This document shows positions 41,717 through 52,916 of a DNA stretch of 64,000 bases, piece by piece. Both the position numbers and the translations under genes were made by a program. Each line of letters starts with the position of its first letter. Position 1 is the stretch's first letter. This stretch comes from Nitratireductor sp. B36. Its GTDB lineage: Bacteria > Pseudomonadota > Alphaproteobacteria > Rhizobiales > Rhizobiaceae. The stretch covers positions 1 to 64,000 of the forward strand of contig NZ_JACKZY010000004.1 in NCBI RefSeq assembly GCF_020833685.1. The letters are read 5' to 3'. The notes under the pieces were generated by a model. The model saw only the letters and a program-made list of their open reading frames with translations. It had not been told where the DNA came from and did no database searches.

Positions 41717-43783
41717 ATGGTGCCAAAACGCATTGTCGCGTGGCCGGGGCCTGTCATGATCCAAAAGGGGACATCGGACGAAGCGCTGTTGCTGGGGATA
41801 GACACCGGCGGCACCTACACAGATGCTATTCTGTTCTGCGAGCGATCGGGGGTTGTTGGCAAGGCGAAAGCGTTGACGACACGGCACGATCTGGCAGAAG
41901 GCATCGCGGGTGCTGTTGATGCCGTGCTGGCGAAGGCGTCCGCACCTGTGCGCCGGATTGGCCTCGTCTCCATGTCGACGACCCTCGCCACCAACGCGCT
42001 GGTGGAAGGTCAGGGCGGCCGCGTCGCGCTGGTGATGGTCGGGTTCTCGGAAACCGATCTTACCCACGCAGGGTTGCGCAATGCACTGCGGTCCGACCCG
42101 GTAATATTTTTACCGGGCGGACATGACGTGCACGGCAATGAAACGCCGCTGGAGATGGGGCGGCTTGAAGCTCAAATTGATGCGCTGGCAAAAAATGTGA
42201 CGGCCTTTGCCGTCTGTGCCTATTTCGCGGTACGCAACCCTGCTCATGAGATTGCTGTCAGGGACTTCATCCGTGCTCGCACCGATCTGCCGGTCACGAT
42301 CAGTCATGAGCTTTCCGCCCAGCTTGGCGGCCCACGCCGCGCGCTGACAACCCTTCTCAATGCGCGGCTCATCGCATTGATCGATCGCCTTGTGGTTGCC
42401 ACTGAGAGTTTTCTCAAACAGCGTGGCATTCGCGCTCCGCTGATGGTGGTGCGGGGAGATGGCGCGCTCGTTTCGGCGGAGTTCGCCCGCAGCAGGCCCA
42501 TCGAGACCATCCTGTCCGGCCCGGCTGCCAGTCTGGTCGGCGCGCGGTACCTGACAGGGCTCGACCGCGCCATCGTTTCCGATATCGGTGGTACGACCAC
42601 TGACATTGCCGTCCTCGAAAACGGTCAGCCACGCATCGATCCGCAGGGGGCGACTGTGGGCGGTCATCGCACCATGGTCGAGGCGGTGGCAATGCGCACG
42701 TTCGGGCTTGGCGGAGATTCCGAAGTGAGCATCGAGGAGGGCGGGTTGAGCGGTCGCCTTGTGCTCGGACCACGCCGGTTGATCCCTTTATCACTGGCCG
42801 CTCATCTTCATCGAGAGCAGATCCTCAACGTTCTCCAGAAGCAGCAGAGCAGATCTCTCACCAACCGTCTGGATGGGCGGTTCGTGTGCCAGAGTGGTAT
42901 GCCGGCGCGCCACGCGGCGGGCCTCTCGCAGAACGAGGGTGCCCTCTATGCTCGGTTGGGGCAACAGCCGGTTGCGCTGGAAACAGTCCTTCATTCGAGC
43001 GCACAGCTGGCGCCGCTCAACCGCCTCGTCGCGCGTGGTCTTGTCTCCTTGATCGGCTTTACTCCGACCGATGCCGCCCACGTTCTTGGGCAGCAGACCG
43101 GATGGGATGCGGAGGCGGCGCGTCTTGGCGCAGCGCTCTTCGCCAGACGACGCGATGGCAGCGGGCAGCCGCTCGCATTGGATGCGGATGCCTTCTGCGA
43201 ACGTGTGCTGGCGCTTCTTGCGCGCCGCTCTGCCGAAGCTGTTCTTGAAACGGCTTTATGTGAGGCCGGACTCGACGGCAGATCGCTCATCGAGCACGAG
43301 CTTTTACGCCGGGCGCTCGACGGGGAGCAGAGCGTTGCGCGTTTCCAGGTTTCGCTCGACCGTCCCGTAATTGGCTTGGGAGCCTCTGCACCCTTGCATT
43401 ACTCTGGGCTGGGAAAATTGCTCCGCGGGGATTGTGTGCTGCCAGAGCATGCAGATGTGGCCAATGCCATTGGCGCTGTTGTTGGCCGTGTGAGTGTGAG
43501 ATGCGAAGCGCATATCGGGCAACCGCGAGAAGGCGTCTACCGGGTGCGCGTTGCGGAAGAATTGCATGATTTTGCAGATGAGGAAGAGGCAATGGCCTTT
43601 GCCGAGCAGGTGCTGAAGCGCGATCTGCGCGACAGGGCACGTGGAGCGGGCGCTGAACAGGCCGAAGTGCACGTCACCCGAGAGGTCAATGCAGTTGATG
43701 TCGAGGGCGTGCGTCGGTTTCTGGAAGCGCGGATTGTCGCGTTGGCCTCTGGGCGTCCGCGAATGACACGCAACCGCGTCTGA
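41717..43783 (+). CDS. Hydantoinase A / 5-oxoprolinase family protein
   Basis: This protein of about 688 residues has the two ATP-binding motifs of the actin-like HyuA/oxoprolinase family: LLGIDTGGTYTDAIL near the N-terminus and VSDIGGTTTDIAVLENG near residue 295. MSTTLATNALVEGQGG is another family marker. HyuA proteins normally act with a HyuB subunit on hydantoins, 5-oxoproline or acetone/acetophenone; no hyuB is adjacent. The start is unsure: ATG at 41717 or 41756. Reaction and substrate are unassigned. Confidence 0.8.
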   Translation: MVPKRIVAWPGPVMIQKGTSDEALLLGIDTGGTYTDAILFCERSGVVGKAKALTTRHDLAEGIAGAVDAVLAKASAPVRRIGLVSMSTTLATNALVEGQGGRVALVMVGFSETDLTHAGLRNALRSDPVIFLPGGHDVHGNETPLEMGRLEAQIDALAKNVTAFAVCAYFAVRNPAHEIAVRDFIRARTDLPVTISHELSAQLGGPRRALTTLLNARLIALIDRLVVATESFLKQRGIRAPLMVVRGDGALVSAEFARSRPIETILSGPAASLVGARYLTGLDRAIVSDIGGTTTDIAVLENGQPRIDPQGATVGGHRTMVEAVAMRTFGLGGDSEVSIEEGGLSGRLVLGPRRLIPLSLAAHLHREQILNVLQKQQSRSLTNRLDGRFVCQSGMPARHAAGLSQNEGALYARLGQQPVALETVLHSSAQLAPLNRLVARGLVSLIGFTPTDAAHVLGQQTGWDAEAARLGAALFARRRDGSGQPLALDADAFCERVLALLARRSAEAVLETALCEAGLDGRSLIEHELLRRALDGEQSVARFQVSLDRPVIGLGASAPLHYSGLGKLLRGDCVLPEHADVANAIGAVVGRVSVRCEAHIGQPREGVYRVRVAEELHDFADEEEAMAFAEQVLKRDLRDRARGAGAEQAEVHVTREVNAVDVEGVRRFLEARIVALASGRPRMTRNRV

Positions 43784-43883
43784 GATTGAAACTTCTTTCG
43801 CCATCCGACGAATTGACCCCGTGCCGCTGGCGTGGTGAAAGCAGTGCATCATGTCTGACATCGGGAAGAGGAGTGTCTGCCAA

Positions 43884-46067
43884 ATGGAAAATCGCGTTGA
43901 GCTTCATGGGTTGAAGGTTGCGGAAGAGCTGCGTGATTTCGCCGTAAAAGAGGCGCTCCCCGGCACGGGTGTAGACCCCGACAAATTCTGGAAGGCGCTT
44001 TCGGATATCGTCCGCGATCTGGCGCCGAAAAACCGCGCCCTGCTCGCAAAACGCGATGCGCTGCAGGAAAAGATCGACGCTTGGTACAGGGAAAACGGCG
44101 CACCTGCCGATCAGGAAGCCTATCAGGCCTTCCTGCGCGAGATCGGCTATTTGTTGCCGGAAGGTGAGGCCTTCTCCGTCTCAACACAAAATGTCGATCC
44201 GGAAATCGCCAGCGTCGCCGGTCCTCAACTCGTCGTGCCGGTTATGAATGCGCGCTATGCGCTCAACGCGGCCAATGCGCGCTGGGGCTCGCTCTACGAT
44301 GCGCTTTACGGCACAGACGCCATTTCCGAGGAGGACGGCGCGGAAAAGGGCAAGGGTTACAATCCCAAGCGCGGTGAAAAGGTCATCGCCTGGGCCCGCG
44401 CCTTCCTCGATGGCAGCGCGCCGCTCGATGGTGTTTCCTGGACGGAAATTACCGGTCTTTCGGTCGTCGATGGCCAGCTTGTTGCCAAGACCGATAGCGG
44501 TGAAGCGCGCCTGAAGGATGCTTCGAAATTCGTCGGTTATCGGGGTGGGGCCGATCAGCCGACCGCCGTTCTGCTCGCCACCAATGGCATGCATGCGGAG
44601 GTCGTGATCGACCGCAACCACCCGATTGGCAAGACCGACAAGGCGGGCATTGCCGATGTGGTGCTGGAATCGGCTCTGACCACGATCCAGGATTGCGAGG
44701 ATTCCGTTGCCGCCGTGGATGCGGAAGACAAGGTTGTCGTCTATCGCAACTGGCTCGGCCTGATGAAGGGCGACCTCGAAGAACAGGTAACGAAGGGCGA
44801 CAAGACCTTCACCCGCCGCCTCAACCCCGACCGCGAATACACCGCGCCCGATGGCGGCACGCTCACGCTGCCCGGCCGTTCGCTGATGCTGGTGCGCAAT
44901 GTCGGTCACCTGATGACCAATCCGGCCATTCTCGACGCCGATGGCAACGAGGTGCCGGAAGGCATTATGGACGCGCTCTTCACCGCCGCCATCGCGCTGC
45001 ACGATGTCGGGCCGAATGGCCGCCGCATGAACAGCCGCGCGGGCTCCATGTATGTGGTGAAGCCGAAGATGCACGGGCCTGAAGAGGTGGCCTTCGCGGT
45101 GGAATTGTTCGGCCGCGTCGAGAAAGCACTCGGCATGGCGCCCAACACCATCAAGATGGGCATTATGGACGAGGAGCGGCGCACCACGGTGAACCTCAAG
45201 GAGTGCATCCGCGCCGCGCGCGAGCGGGTCGTCTTCATCAACACCGGCTTCCTCGACCGCACGGGCGACGAGATCCACACCTCCATGGAAGCCGGCCCGA
45301 TGATCCGCAAGGGCGACATGAAGCAGGCCGCCTGGATCTCGGCCTATGAGAACTGGAATGTCGATATCGGCCTTGAGTGTGGTCTTTCCGGCCACGCCCA
45401 GATCGGCAAGGGTATGTGGGCCATGCCCGATCTGATGGCGGCGATGCTGGAGCAGAAGATTGGCCATCCGAAGGCCGGTGCCAACACGGCATGGGTGCCG
45501 TCACCCACGGCGGCCACCCTCCACGCCACGCATTATCATCAGGTGGATGTGCATGCGGTGCAGGCCGAGCTGAAGAACCGCAAGCGCGCTGCACTCTCCG
45601 ACATCCTCTCGGTGCCGGTGGCCACGCGGCCCAACTGGACGCCTGAGGAAATCCAGAAGGAGCTCGACAACAACGCGCAGGGCATTCTGGGCTATGTGGT
45701 GCGCTGGATCGATCAGGGCGTCGGCTGCTCCAAGGTGCCGGACATCAACGATGTGGGCCTGATGGAAGACCGCGCGACGCTGCGCATTTCCGCCCAGCAC
45801 ATGGCAAACTGGCTGCATCACGGCGTCGCCAGCAAAGAGCAGGTCATAGAAACGATGAAGCGCATGGCGGCGGTCGTCGACCGGCAGAATGCCGACGATC
45901 CGCTCTATCGCCCGATGGCGCCGGATTTCGACAAATCCATTGCCTTTCAGGCGGCATGCGACCTTGTGTTCAAGGGGCGGGAACAGCCCAATGGCTACAC
46001 CGAGCCGGTTCTGCATGCACGCCGCCTTGAACTCAAGGCGCAAGACAGTGCAAGTAGAGCATCATGA
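43884..46067 (+). CDS. glcB: Malate synthase G
   Basis: This protein of about 727 residues converts glyoxylate and acetyl-CoA to malate. Segments typical of the G isoform include [47 protein letters not shown]-like [35 protein letters not shown] and [25 protein letters not shown] about 12 bases before ATG at 43884 supports that start; ATG at 43851 would add 11 residues but has no binding site. It appears monocistronic. Confidence 0.95.
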   Translation: MENRVELHGLKVAEELRDFAVKEALPGTGVDPDKFWKALSDIVRDLAPKNRALLAKRDALQEKIDAWYRENGAPADQEAYQAFLREIGYLLPEGEAFSVSTQNVDPEIASVAGPQLVVPVMNARYALNAANARWGSLYDALYGTDAISEEDGAEKGKGYNPKRGEKVIAWARAFLDGSAPLDGVSWTEITGLSVVDGQLVAKTDSGEARLKDASKFVGYRGGADQPTAVLLATNGMHAEVVIDRNHPIGKTDKAGIADVVLESALTTIQDCEDSVAAVDAEDKVVVYRNWLGLMKGDLEEQVTKGDKTFTRRLNPDREYTAPDGGTLTLPGRSLMLVRNVGHLMTNPAILDADGNEVPEGIMDALFTAAIALHDVGPNGRRMNSRAGSMYVVKPKMHGPEEVAFAVELFGRVEKALGMAPNTIKMGIMDEERRTTVNLKECIRAARERVVFINTGFLDRTGDEIHTSMEAGPMIRKGDMKQAAWISAYENWNVDIGLECGLSGHAQIGKGMWAMPDLMAAMLEQKIGHPKAGANTAWVPSPTAATLHATHYHQVDVHAVQAELKNRKRAALSDILSVPVATRPNWTPEEIQKELDNNAQGILGYVVRWIDQGVGCSKVPDINDVGLMEDRATLRISAQHMANWLHHGVASKEQVIETMKRMAAVVDRQNADDPLYRPMAPDFDKSIAFQAACDLVFKGREQPNGYTEPVLHARRLELKAQDSASRAS

Positions 46068-46129
46068 CCCGCTGATGGCGCATCGGATTCGCCGGCGGTA
46101 ACAACAACAGGTCGCCGGGCAGTGCCTGA

Positions 46130-46810
46130 ATGAAGATTCTTGCAATCGATACCGCGGCGGCGCTCTGCGCCGCCTGCGTTCTTGAAACCGATACGGATGA
46201 AGAGCTCAGTCGGCACGTGCTGGACCTGGGCAAGGGGCATGCCGAGCATGTCATGTCGGTCATCGAAGGTGCGCTGAAGACTGCCGGTCTCAGCTATGAG
46301 GCACTTGGGGCGGTGGCCGTTTCGGTCGGTCCGGGCTCCTTCACCGGCGTGCGGGTCGGCGTATCCGCCGCACGCGGTCTGGCGCTTGCGCTCAATGTAC
46401 CGGCCATTGGCGTTTCCACGCTGGAAGCACTTGGCGCGGAAGCGCGCGAGACGTTTCCCGGGCGTGCCCTCCTCGTGGCGCTCGGGCAGAGGGCACCAAA
46501 CCTATTTGCCGCAGGCTTCGACAGTGAAGGGCGCGTTCTCCTCGAACCTCAGAGCCAGTCAGCTGAGAAGTTGGCGGAATGGGCCTTTGCCGAGAATGCA
46601 GTCGTCTACGGCGTCGCCGCAGAGCTTGTGGCCGCGGCGGGCTCGCCGGCGCTCGACATCCAGCCAGCCGGCGCGACAGCGGATATTCTGACCTTCGCGC
46701 GGCTGGCGGCTGCGAAGGGGGCGGGCAGCGAGCCGCCAAAGCCTCTCTATCTGCGCGCACCCGACGCTGCCCCGCAGCGGAATTTCGCGCTCCCGCGGAA
46801 GGAAGGCTGA
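46130..46810 (+). CDS. tsaB: tRNA t6A synthesis protein TsaB
   Basis: This 226-residue ASKHA-fold protein begins MKILAIDTAAALCAACVLET and has LGAVAVSVGPGSFTGVRVGV and AARGLALALNVPAIGVSTLE, diagnostic of TsaB. It partners TsaD in threonylcarbamoyl transfer to A37 of ANN-decoding tRNAs. It overlaps rimI by one base (TGATG at 46808-46812). Confidence 0.93.
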   Translation: MKILAIDTAAALCAACVLETDTDEELSRHVLDLGKGHAEHVMSVIEGALKTAGLSYEALGAVAVSVGPGSFTGVRVGVSAARGLALALNVPAIGVSTLEALGAEARETFPGRALLVALGQRAPNLFAAGFDSEGRVLLEPQSQSAEKLAEWAFAENAVVYGVAAELVAAAGSPALDIQPAGATADILTFARLAAAKGAGSEPPKPLYLRAPDAAPQRNFALPRKEG

Positions 46811-47295
46811 TGGCGCTCTTTCCGAGAAAGCGAGAGTTTGTCGTGCGACCGCTGGAGGTCGCGGACAGCCTCGTTCTGGCCGACATGCACGCCGAAGATT
46901 TTGCTCGCCCGTGGAGCGATGCGGAGTTTGAAGCGCTGCTCACACAGGAGGGTGTTTTCGGTTTCGCCGTCTCCGAACTCGGCAGAAAGCCGCCGCAGCT
47001 CGCCGGGTTCGTGCTTGCGCGACAGGCCGCGGATGAGGGCGAAATCCTCACCATTCTCGTGACGCGCAACCAGCGCCGCCACGGCCTTGGTCGTCAGTTG
47101 ATGGATGCGGTGCTCTTCAGGATGCACAGCGACCGTGCCGCCGCCCTGTTCCTTGAAGTGGACGAAACCAACATGCCTGCCATCGCGCTATACCGTCGCC
47201 TCGGCTTCCGGCAGGTCGGAGGGCGGCCCGACTATTATCGCGATGCGAACGGCAGGCCCACAAGTGCGCTGGTGATGCGCCGCGACCTGCGGTAG
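46810..47295 (+). CDS. rimI: Ribosomal-protein-alanine N-acetyltransferase RimI
   Basis: This 161-residue GNAT acetyltransferase has the acetyl-CoA loop RNQRRHGLGRQLMDAVLFRM and the C-terminal FLEVDETNMPAIALYRRLGF, typical of RimI. The start at 46810 overlaps the tsaB stop. The frame open upstream to 46579 is a shadow of tsaB. It acetylates the N-terminus of a ribosomal protein (S18 in E. coli). Confidence 0.92.
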   Translation: MALFPRKREFVVRPLEVADSLVLADMHAEDFARPWSDAEFEALLTQEGVFGFAVSELGRKPPQLAGFVLARQAADEGEILTILVTRNQRRHGLGRQLMDAVLFRMHSDRAAALFLEVDETNMPAIALYRRLGFRQVGGRPDYYRDANGRPTSALVMRRDLR

Positions 47296-47306
47296 CCTGC
47301 AACCTG

Positions 47307-48092
47307 ATGTTCAGCACGCTACATTTCCTCATCGCAATCGTCATTGTCACGGTCTACACACTGCCGCTCATGGTGGTGCAGGAGATCGCGCTCAGAACCG
47401 GATTGTTCAGTGACCGCATCGTGCCGCGCCTCTGGCACAGGCTCACCCTGCGTGTCCTCGGTGTGCGCGTGCGTATGGAAGGGCGTCCGTCGCGGGCGCG
47501 CCCGCAGATGATCGTCGCCAACCATGTCTCCTGGCTCGACATTCTGGTGCTCGGGTCACTTGATGGCGTTCATTTCATTGCCAAGTCGGACATGCGGAAC
47601 TGGCCCATTCTGGGCACATTTGCCCGCCAGCAGCGCTCCGTTTTCGTGGAGCGCGAGCGCCGCCGCACATCGCCGGAGCAGGCGCGGGAGATTGCCGAAC
47701 GGCTTTCCGACGGGGATCCGATGGTGCTTTTTGCCGAGGGCACGACCGGTGATGGCAACAAGGTCCTGCCATTCAAGAGCACGCTTTTCGGCGCAGCGCA
47801 GCTTGCTCTCGGGAAGGATAAAAGCGGGCAGGTGACAATCCAGCCTGCAGCCATCGTCTACCTGGCAAGCCATGGGTTGAAGCTGGACCGGCGCGAACGC
47901 TCGACCATTTCATGGATCGGCGACCTGGATCTGGTGCCCCATCTCCGTCTTGTCCTTGCCGCGCGGCCTCTCGATGTGGAGGTCCGGTTTGGAGCGCCTC
48001 TCCCATTCTCTGCCGCAGGCGAGCGGAAAAAAATCGCGCGTGAAGCGGAAGACCAGGTCCGCGCAATACTCGTGCAGGCGCTGCGGTCGTAA
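47307..48092 (+). CDS. plsC: 1-acyl-sn-glycerol-3-phosphate acyltransferase (PlsC type)
   Basis: This 261-residue membrane-associated enzyme has an N-terminal hydrophobic helix, the HX4D catalytic block NHVSWLDILVLG, block II-type FVERERRR and block III FAEGTTGDGNKVLPFKS. It acylates lysophosphatidic acid or a related lysolipid; ornithine-lipid OlsA-type proteins are close relatives and cannot be excluded. It follows rimI after 11 bases. Confidence 0.86.
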   Translation: MFSTLHFLIAIVIVTVYTLPLMVVQEIALRTGLFSDRIVPRLWHRLTLRVLGVRVRMEGRPSRARPQMIVANHVSWLDILVLGSLDGVHFIAKSDMRNWPILGTFARQQRSVFVERERRRTSPEQAREIAERLSDGDPMVLFAEGTTGDGNKVLPFKSTLFGAAQLALGKDKSGQVTIQPAAIVYLASHGLKLDRRERSTISWIGDLDLVPHLRLVLAARPLDVEVRFGAPLPFSAAGERKKIAREAEDQVRAILVQALRS

Positions 48093-48132
48093 GCCGCAGC
48101 GCCCGAAATATCTGGTAGCAAGATAGCTGCGC

Positions 48133-48879
48133 TTATTGAACGGAAGCGACGGCGCGCTCGATCAGTTCGGCAACCTCGTTCGGGTGGCTCATTTGAACAA
48201 GATGCCCGGCGGCGATCTCGATCGTTTGCGCGCCCGAGCGCTCGGACATCCATTTTTGCAGCTCCGGTGAGACCGTGCGATCCAGCGTCGCAACAGCCGA
48301 CCAGGCTGGCAGATCATGCCATGCTGCTATTTTTGCCGTCTCGGTCATGATCTCAGCGTTCGCCGCAGCCTGCGCCCTGACCGTATAGGCTGCGTCCGCA
48401 GGTGAAATCCCGTTTGCCACGTCCTTCAGCCAGACATCGTGTTTCACGGTAAAGTAGCCGTCTTCCGAGATCGTCAAAGCATCTGCGGCCATGGCAGATG
48501 GCATCGACGCATTCAACGATGCAAGGCTGTCGCCGACCTCAGGCTGGAATGCGGCGACATAAACAAGCGCCTTTGCAGCCGGGTCCTGAGCGGCCTGGGT
48601 GATGACCATTCCGCCGTAGGAATGGCCGACAAGAACCACCGGCCCCTCTACCAGTTTGATGGCGCGCCGTGTTGCCGACACGTCGTCCGACATGGACGTG
48701 AAGGGCAGTTGCACAATCCGTGCCTCCAGCCCCTTTTCCACGAGCTTTTCCAGAACGGGACGCCAGGCGGACCCTTCCATCCCGATCCCGGGGACAAGAA
48801 GCACCTTTGGGGTGTCGGCCAGCGTTGGAGAAGCGGTCATCACGGCAAGCGCGACCATGGCGGTCTTTAGAAGTTTCAT
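48133..48879 (-). CDS. Secreted alpha/beta-hydrolase
   Basis: This 248-residue protein has a signal peptide (MKLLKTAMVALAVMTASPTL, cut after ADT or nearby) and an EstA/salicylate-esterase-like fold: VLLVPGIGMEGSAWRPVLEK, nucleophile elbow VGHSYGGMV (Ser about 98), and C-terminal His in AAGHLVQMSHPNEV. AAGGA about 9 bases upstream sets ATG at 48879; a longer open frame runs through the divergent LysR promoter. Expression is likely controlled by that LysR gene. Substrate unknown. Confidence 0.82.
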   Translation of the reverse strand: MKLLKTAMVALAVMTASPTLADTPKVLLVPGIGMEGSAWRPVLEKLVEKGLEARIVQLPFTSMSDDVSATRRAIKLVEGPVVLVGHSYGGMVITQAAQDPAAKALVYVAAFQPEVGDSLASLNASMPSAMAADALTISEDGYFTVKHDVWLKDVANGISPADAAYTVRAQAAANAEIMTETAKIAAWHDLPAWSAVATLDRTVSPELQKWMSERSGAQTIEIAAGHLVQMSHPNEVAELIERAVASVQ

Positions 48880-48950
48880 GGGACACATCCTTTCGCAAAA
48901 TTGTCTGCGTGCTGGATAGAAGTCCCGCGCAAAGAGCACTACACTGATAA

Positions 48951-48976
48951 ATCTGATATGGTTATTCATATGAGAT
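48951..48976. promoter_or_regulatory. Inverted repeat, LysR-type binding site
   Basis: ATCTGATATG and CATATGAGAT are 9-of-10 matching arms with a 6-base spacer (GTTATT), placed 5 bases before the LysR start and within the divergent hydrolase/LysR spacer. It has the T-N11-A form of LysR boxes and is AT-rich. Autoregulation plus control of the hydrolase is the likely role. Confidence 0.55.
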
Positions 48977-48981
48977 GATAA

Positions 48982-49905
48982 ATGGATCGCCAGGATCTGT
49001 CCGCTCTGATCGTGTTGAAAGCCGTGGCGGAAGCGGGAAGCTTCACGCGGGCCTCTCGACAACTCAACCGGGCGCAATCAGGTGTCAGCCAGACGATCCG
49101 GGAGCTCGAGGCCCGGCTTGGCATCGCGCTTCTGGCGCGCACCACACGCAGTGTGCGCCTCACGGAGGCCGGGAGCAGGCTTCTCGAAGATGTCGGCCCG
49201 GCGCTGATGCAGATATCCGACAGTCTCACGCGCGCAAAGAGTGGAGCCACCGAGCCAGCGGGCACGGTGCGCATAACCACGTTGGAACATCCCGGACAGA
49301 CCATTCTCGTTCCGGCAATCGCCGAACTTCAGAAACGTTATCCTGCAGTCGAGGTCGACCTGCATGTGAGTGACCGGCTTACAGATATCGTGAATGGCGG
49401 TTTCGATGCCGGTGTTCGGTTGGCGGGTCATCTGGAAAAGGACATGGCAGCGCTCCCCATCAGCCCCGATCTCCGTGGCGTGGTGGTGGGATCGCCTCGC
49501 TATTTCGAACGCCATGGAAAGCCACGCGAGCTCGAGGATCTGAGACGTCATGATTGCATCAATTATCGGCTCGCCACACATGGGGTTCGCTATCGGTGGC
49601 TGTTTCAAAAATCAGGCAGGCCGATAGAGGTTGCCGTGTCGGGTACGCTCACCGTCAATGGGACGGCGGTTCTGCTTGAAGCGGTGCGCCGTGGCATAGG
49701 CCTCGGATATGTGTTCGAGCCGCTGGCTGCAGCGGATTTGGCGGAAGGGACCCTTGAAACCTGCCTCGAACCCTATGCGCCATCCTGGAGCCGTTATCAC
49801 CTTTACTATCCTGACCGGCGCCAGAAATCTCCCGCATTGAAGGCGTTTATCGAGGTGCTTCGGCGACACAGGCGCGCCACATGGCAAAAACCGTCTGTTT
49901 TTTGA
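48982..49905 (+). CDS. LysR-family regulator
   Basis: This 307-residue protein has the LysR winged helix ([40 protein letters not shown]) and a substrate-sensing domain ([20 protein letters not shown]), like the DsdC/AaeR-type group often paired with hydrolases or oxidoreductases. It is divergent from the secreted hydrolase. Together the two genes interrupt the otherwise housekeeping series between plsC and miaB. Confidence 0.9.
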   Translation: MDRQDLSALIVLKAVAEAGSFTRASRQLNRAQSGVSQTIRELEARLGIALLARTTRSVRLTEAGSRLLEDVGPALMQISDSLTRAKSGATEPAGTVRITTLEHPGQTILVPAIAELQKRYPAVEVDLHVSDRLTDIVNGGFDAGVRLAGHLEKDMAALPISPDLRGVVVGSPRYFERHGKPRELEDLRRHDCINYRLATHGVRYRWLFQKSGRPIEVAVSGTLTVNGTAVLLEAVRRGIGLGYVFEPLAAADLAEGTLETCLEPYAPSWSRYHLYYPDRRQKSPALKAFIEVLRRHRRATWQKPSVF

Positions 49906-49931
49906 CATGCAAAAGCGTTAGGAAGCGCGGT

Positions 49932-51344
<1,413 letters not shown>

Positions 51345-51355
51345 AGGAGAGGCGT

Positions 51356-52372
51356 TTGACCGCCAGCACTGAGTTGAAGAACATGCCCTCCGGGGCCTCC
51401 GACATGGCACATATCGTGCTGACCTTCGATGACAACAAGCTGGCCAGCGCCCTTTACGGGCCCTTTGACGAGAATCTGGCCCAGATTGAGCAGCGGCTCG
51501 GCGTCGATATTCGCTCCAAGGGCAATCAGCTCACCGTCAAGGGGGAGAGCGTTGCTGCCGCACAGGCGCGCCGCGCGCTCGATTATCTCTACGATCTCCT
51601 TCAAAAGGGGACAGAGCTTGCCCCCTCCGATGTGGATGGCGCCGTGCGGCTTGCCATCGCCGCCGATGAGCAGCTCACCTTTCCGACCATGGAGAGCAAG
51701 GGAAAGCTCGCCGCTGCACAGATTTCCACACGTAAGCGCACGGTGCATGCGCGTTCGGCCAATCAGGACGCCTATATGCGGGCGCTGGAGCGCTCGGAGC
51801 TGGTGTTCGGCATCGGCCCCGCCGGTACGGGCAAGACCTTCCTTGCGGTGGCCTACGCTGCCATGCTTCTGGAGCGCGGTGCGGTGGACCGCATCATCTT
51901 GTCACGGCCGGCGGTCGAGGCCGGCGAGCGACTCGGCTTTCTGCCGGGCGACATGCGCGAAAAGGTCGATCCCTATCTGCGCCCGCTCTATGACGCGCTT
52001 TACGACATGATCCCGGCGGAGAAGGTCGAGCGCGCTCTTGCGGCTGACGTGATCGAAATCGCGCCGCTCGCATTCATGCGCGGACGCACGCTGGCCAATT
52101 CGGTGGTGATCCTCGATGAGGCACAGAACACCACGCCGATGCAGATGAAGATGTTTTTGACGCGGCTTGGCGAGAACGCCCGCATGATCGTCACCGGCGA
52201 CCCGAGCCAGATCGACCTCCCGCCCAACACGAAATCGGGCCTGGTGGAAGCGCTTGAGGTTCTGGGCGATGTGCCCGGCATCGTCACCGTCCGCTTCGAC
52301 GAGAAGGATGTGGTACGCCATCCGCTGGTGGCTGCGATTGTCCGGGCCTATGACAAGAAGGCGCGGGGCTGA
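51356..52372 (+). CDS. phoH: PhoH-family ATPase
   Basis: This 338-residue protein has Walker A GIGPAGTGKTFLAV, the segment LSRPAVEAGERLGFLPGDMREKVDPYLRP split over residues 180-210, and Walker B VVILDEAQNTTPMQMKMFLT. TTG at 51356 is favoured by AAAGGAGAGG upstream; ATG at 51383 is the alternative. Members are linked to RNA metabolism and are encoded with ybeY, as here. Confidence 0.92.
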   Translation: MTASTELKNMPSGASDMAHIVLTFDDNKLASALYGPFDENLAQIEQRLGVDIRSKGNQLTVKGESVAAAQARRALDYLYDLLQKGTELAPSDVDGAVRLAIAADEQLTFPTMESKGKLAAAQISTRKRTVHARSANQDAYMRALERSELVFGIGPAGTGKTFLAVAYAAMLLERGAVDRIILSRPAVEAGERLGFLPGDMREKVDPYLRPLYDALYDMIPAEKVERALAADVIEIAPLAFMRGRTLANSVVILDEAQNTTPMQMKMFLTRLGENARMIVTGDPSQIDLPPNTKSGLVEALEVLGDVPGIVTVRFDEKDVVRHPLVAAIVRAYDKKARG

Positions 52373-52385
52373 TCCGCGCAGGCTG

Positions 52386-52889
52386 ATGGACGATATTCCT
52401 CCTGCCGGTGAAAAGCCGGAAATCGTTGTGGACGTCGCTATCGAGGCGGGTAGCTGGGCATCGGAAACTGCGCTTCAGGCGCTGGCCGGGCGAGCCATTC
52501 GCGCCGCCGTATCCGTGATTGGATCTGAGCCGGATGAGGGCGGTGCGATCAGCCTGCTCTTTACCGGCGACGCTGAAATCCAGGTGCTGAACCGGGAATG
52601 GCGCGGCAAGAACAAGCCCACCAATGTGCTTTCTTTTCCAGCGCCTGAGCTGATCAATCCGGGAGATGAATTGCAGCCCCTTGGTGACATTATCCTGGCG
52701 TATGAGACCGTCGCGCGGGAAGCAGCAGAAGAGGGCAAGCAGTTCGATCATCATCTGACGCATCTGATTGTTCATGGTTTTTTGCATATCATGGGATATG
52801 ACCACGAGACCGATGAAGAGGCTGAAGAAATGGAAGAATTGGAGCGCAAAGCGCTGCGAACACTTGCCATTTCCGATCCCTATGCATAA
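52386..52889 (+). CDS. ybeY: Endoribonuclease/rRNA maturation factor YbeY
   Basis: This 167-residue metalloprotein has the zinc-binding motif HLIVHGFLHIMGYDHETDEE (H-x3-H-x5-H) and the family motif NREWRGKNKPTNVLSFP. The ATG at 52386 is 13 bases after phoH; the open frame from 52254 is a shadow. It takes part in 16S rRNA 3'-end processing and ribosome quality control. Confidence 0.95.
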   Translation: MDDIPPAGEKPEIVVDVAIEAGSWASETALQALAGRAIRAAVSVIGSEPDEGGAISLLFTGDAEIQVLNREWRGKNKPTNVLSFPAPELINPGDELQPLGDIILAYETVAREAAEEGKQFDHHLTHLIVHGFLHIMGYDHETDEEAEEMEELERKALRTLAISDPYA

Positions 52890-52916
52890 CTGAAAGGCTC
52901 AATTGAACAGACGGCC

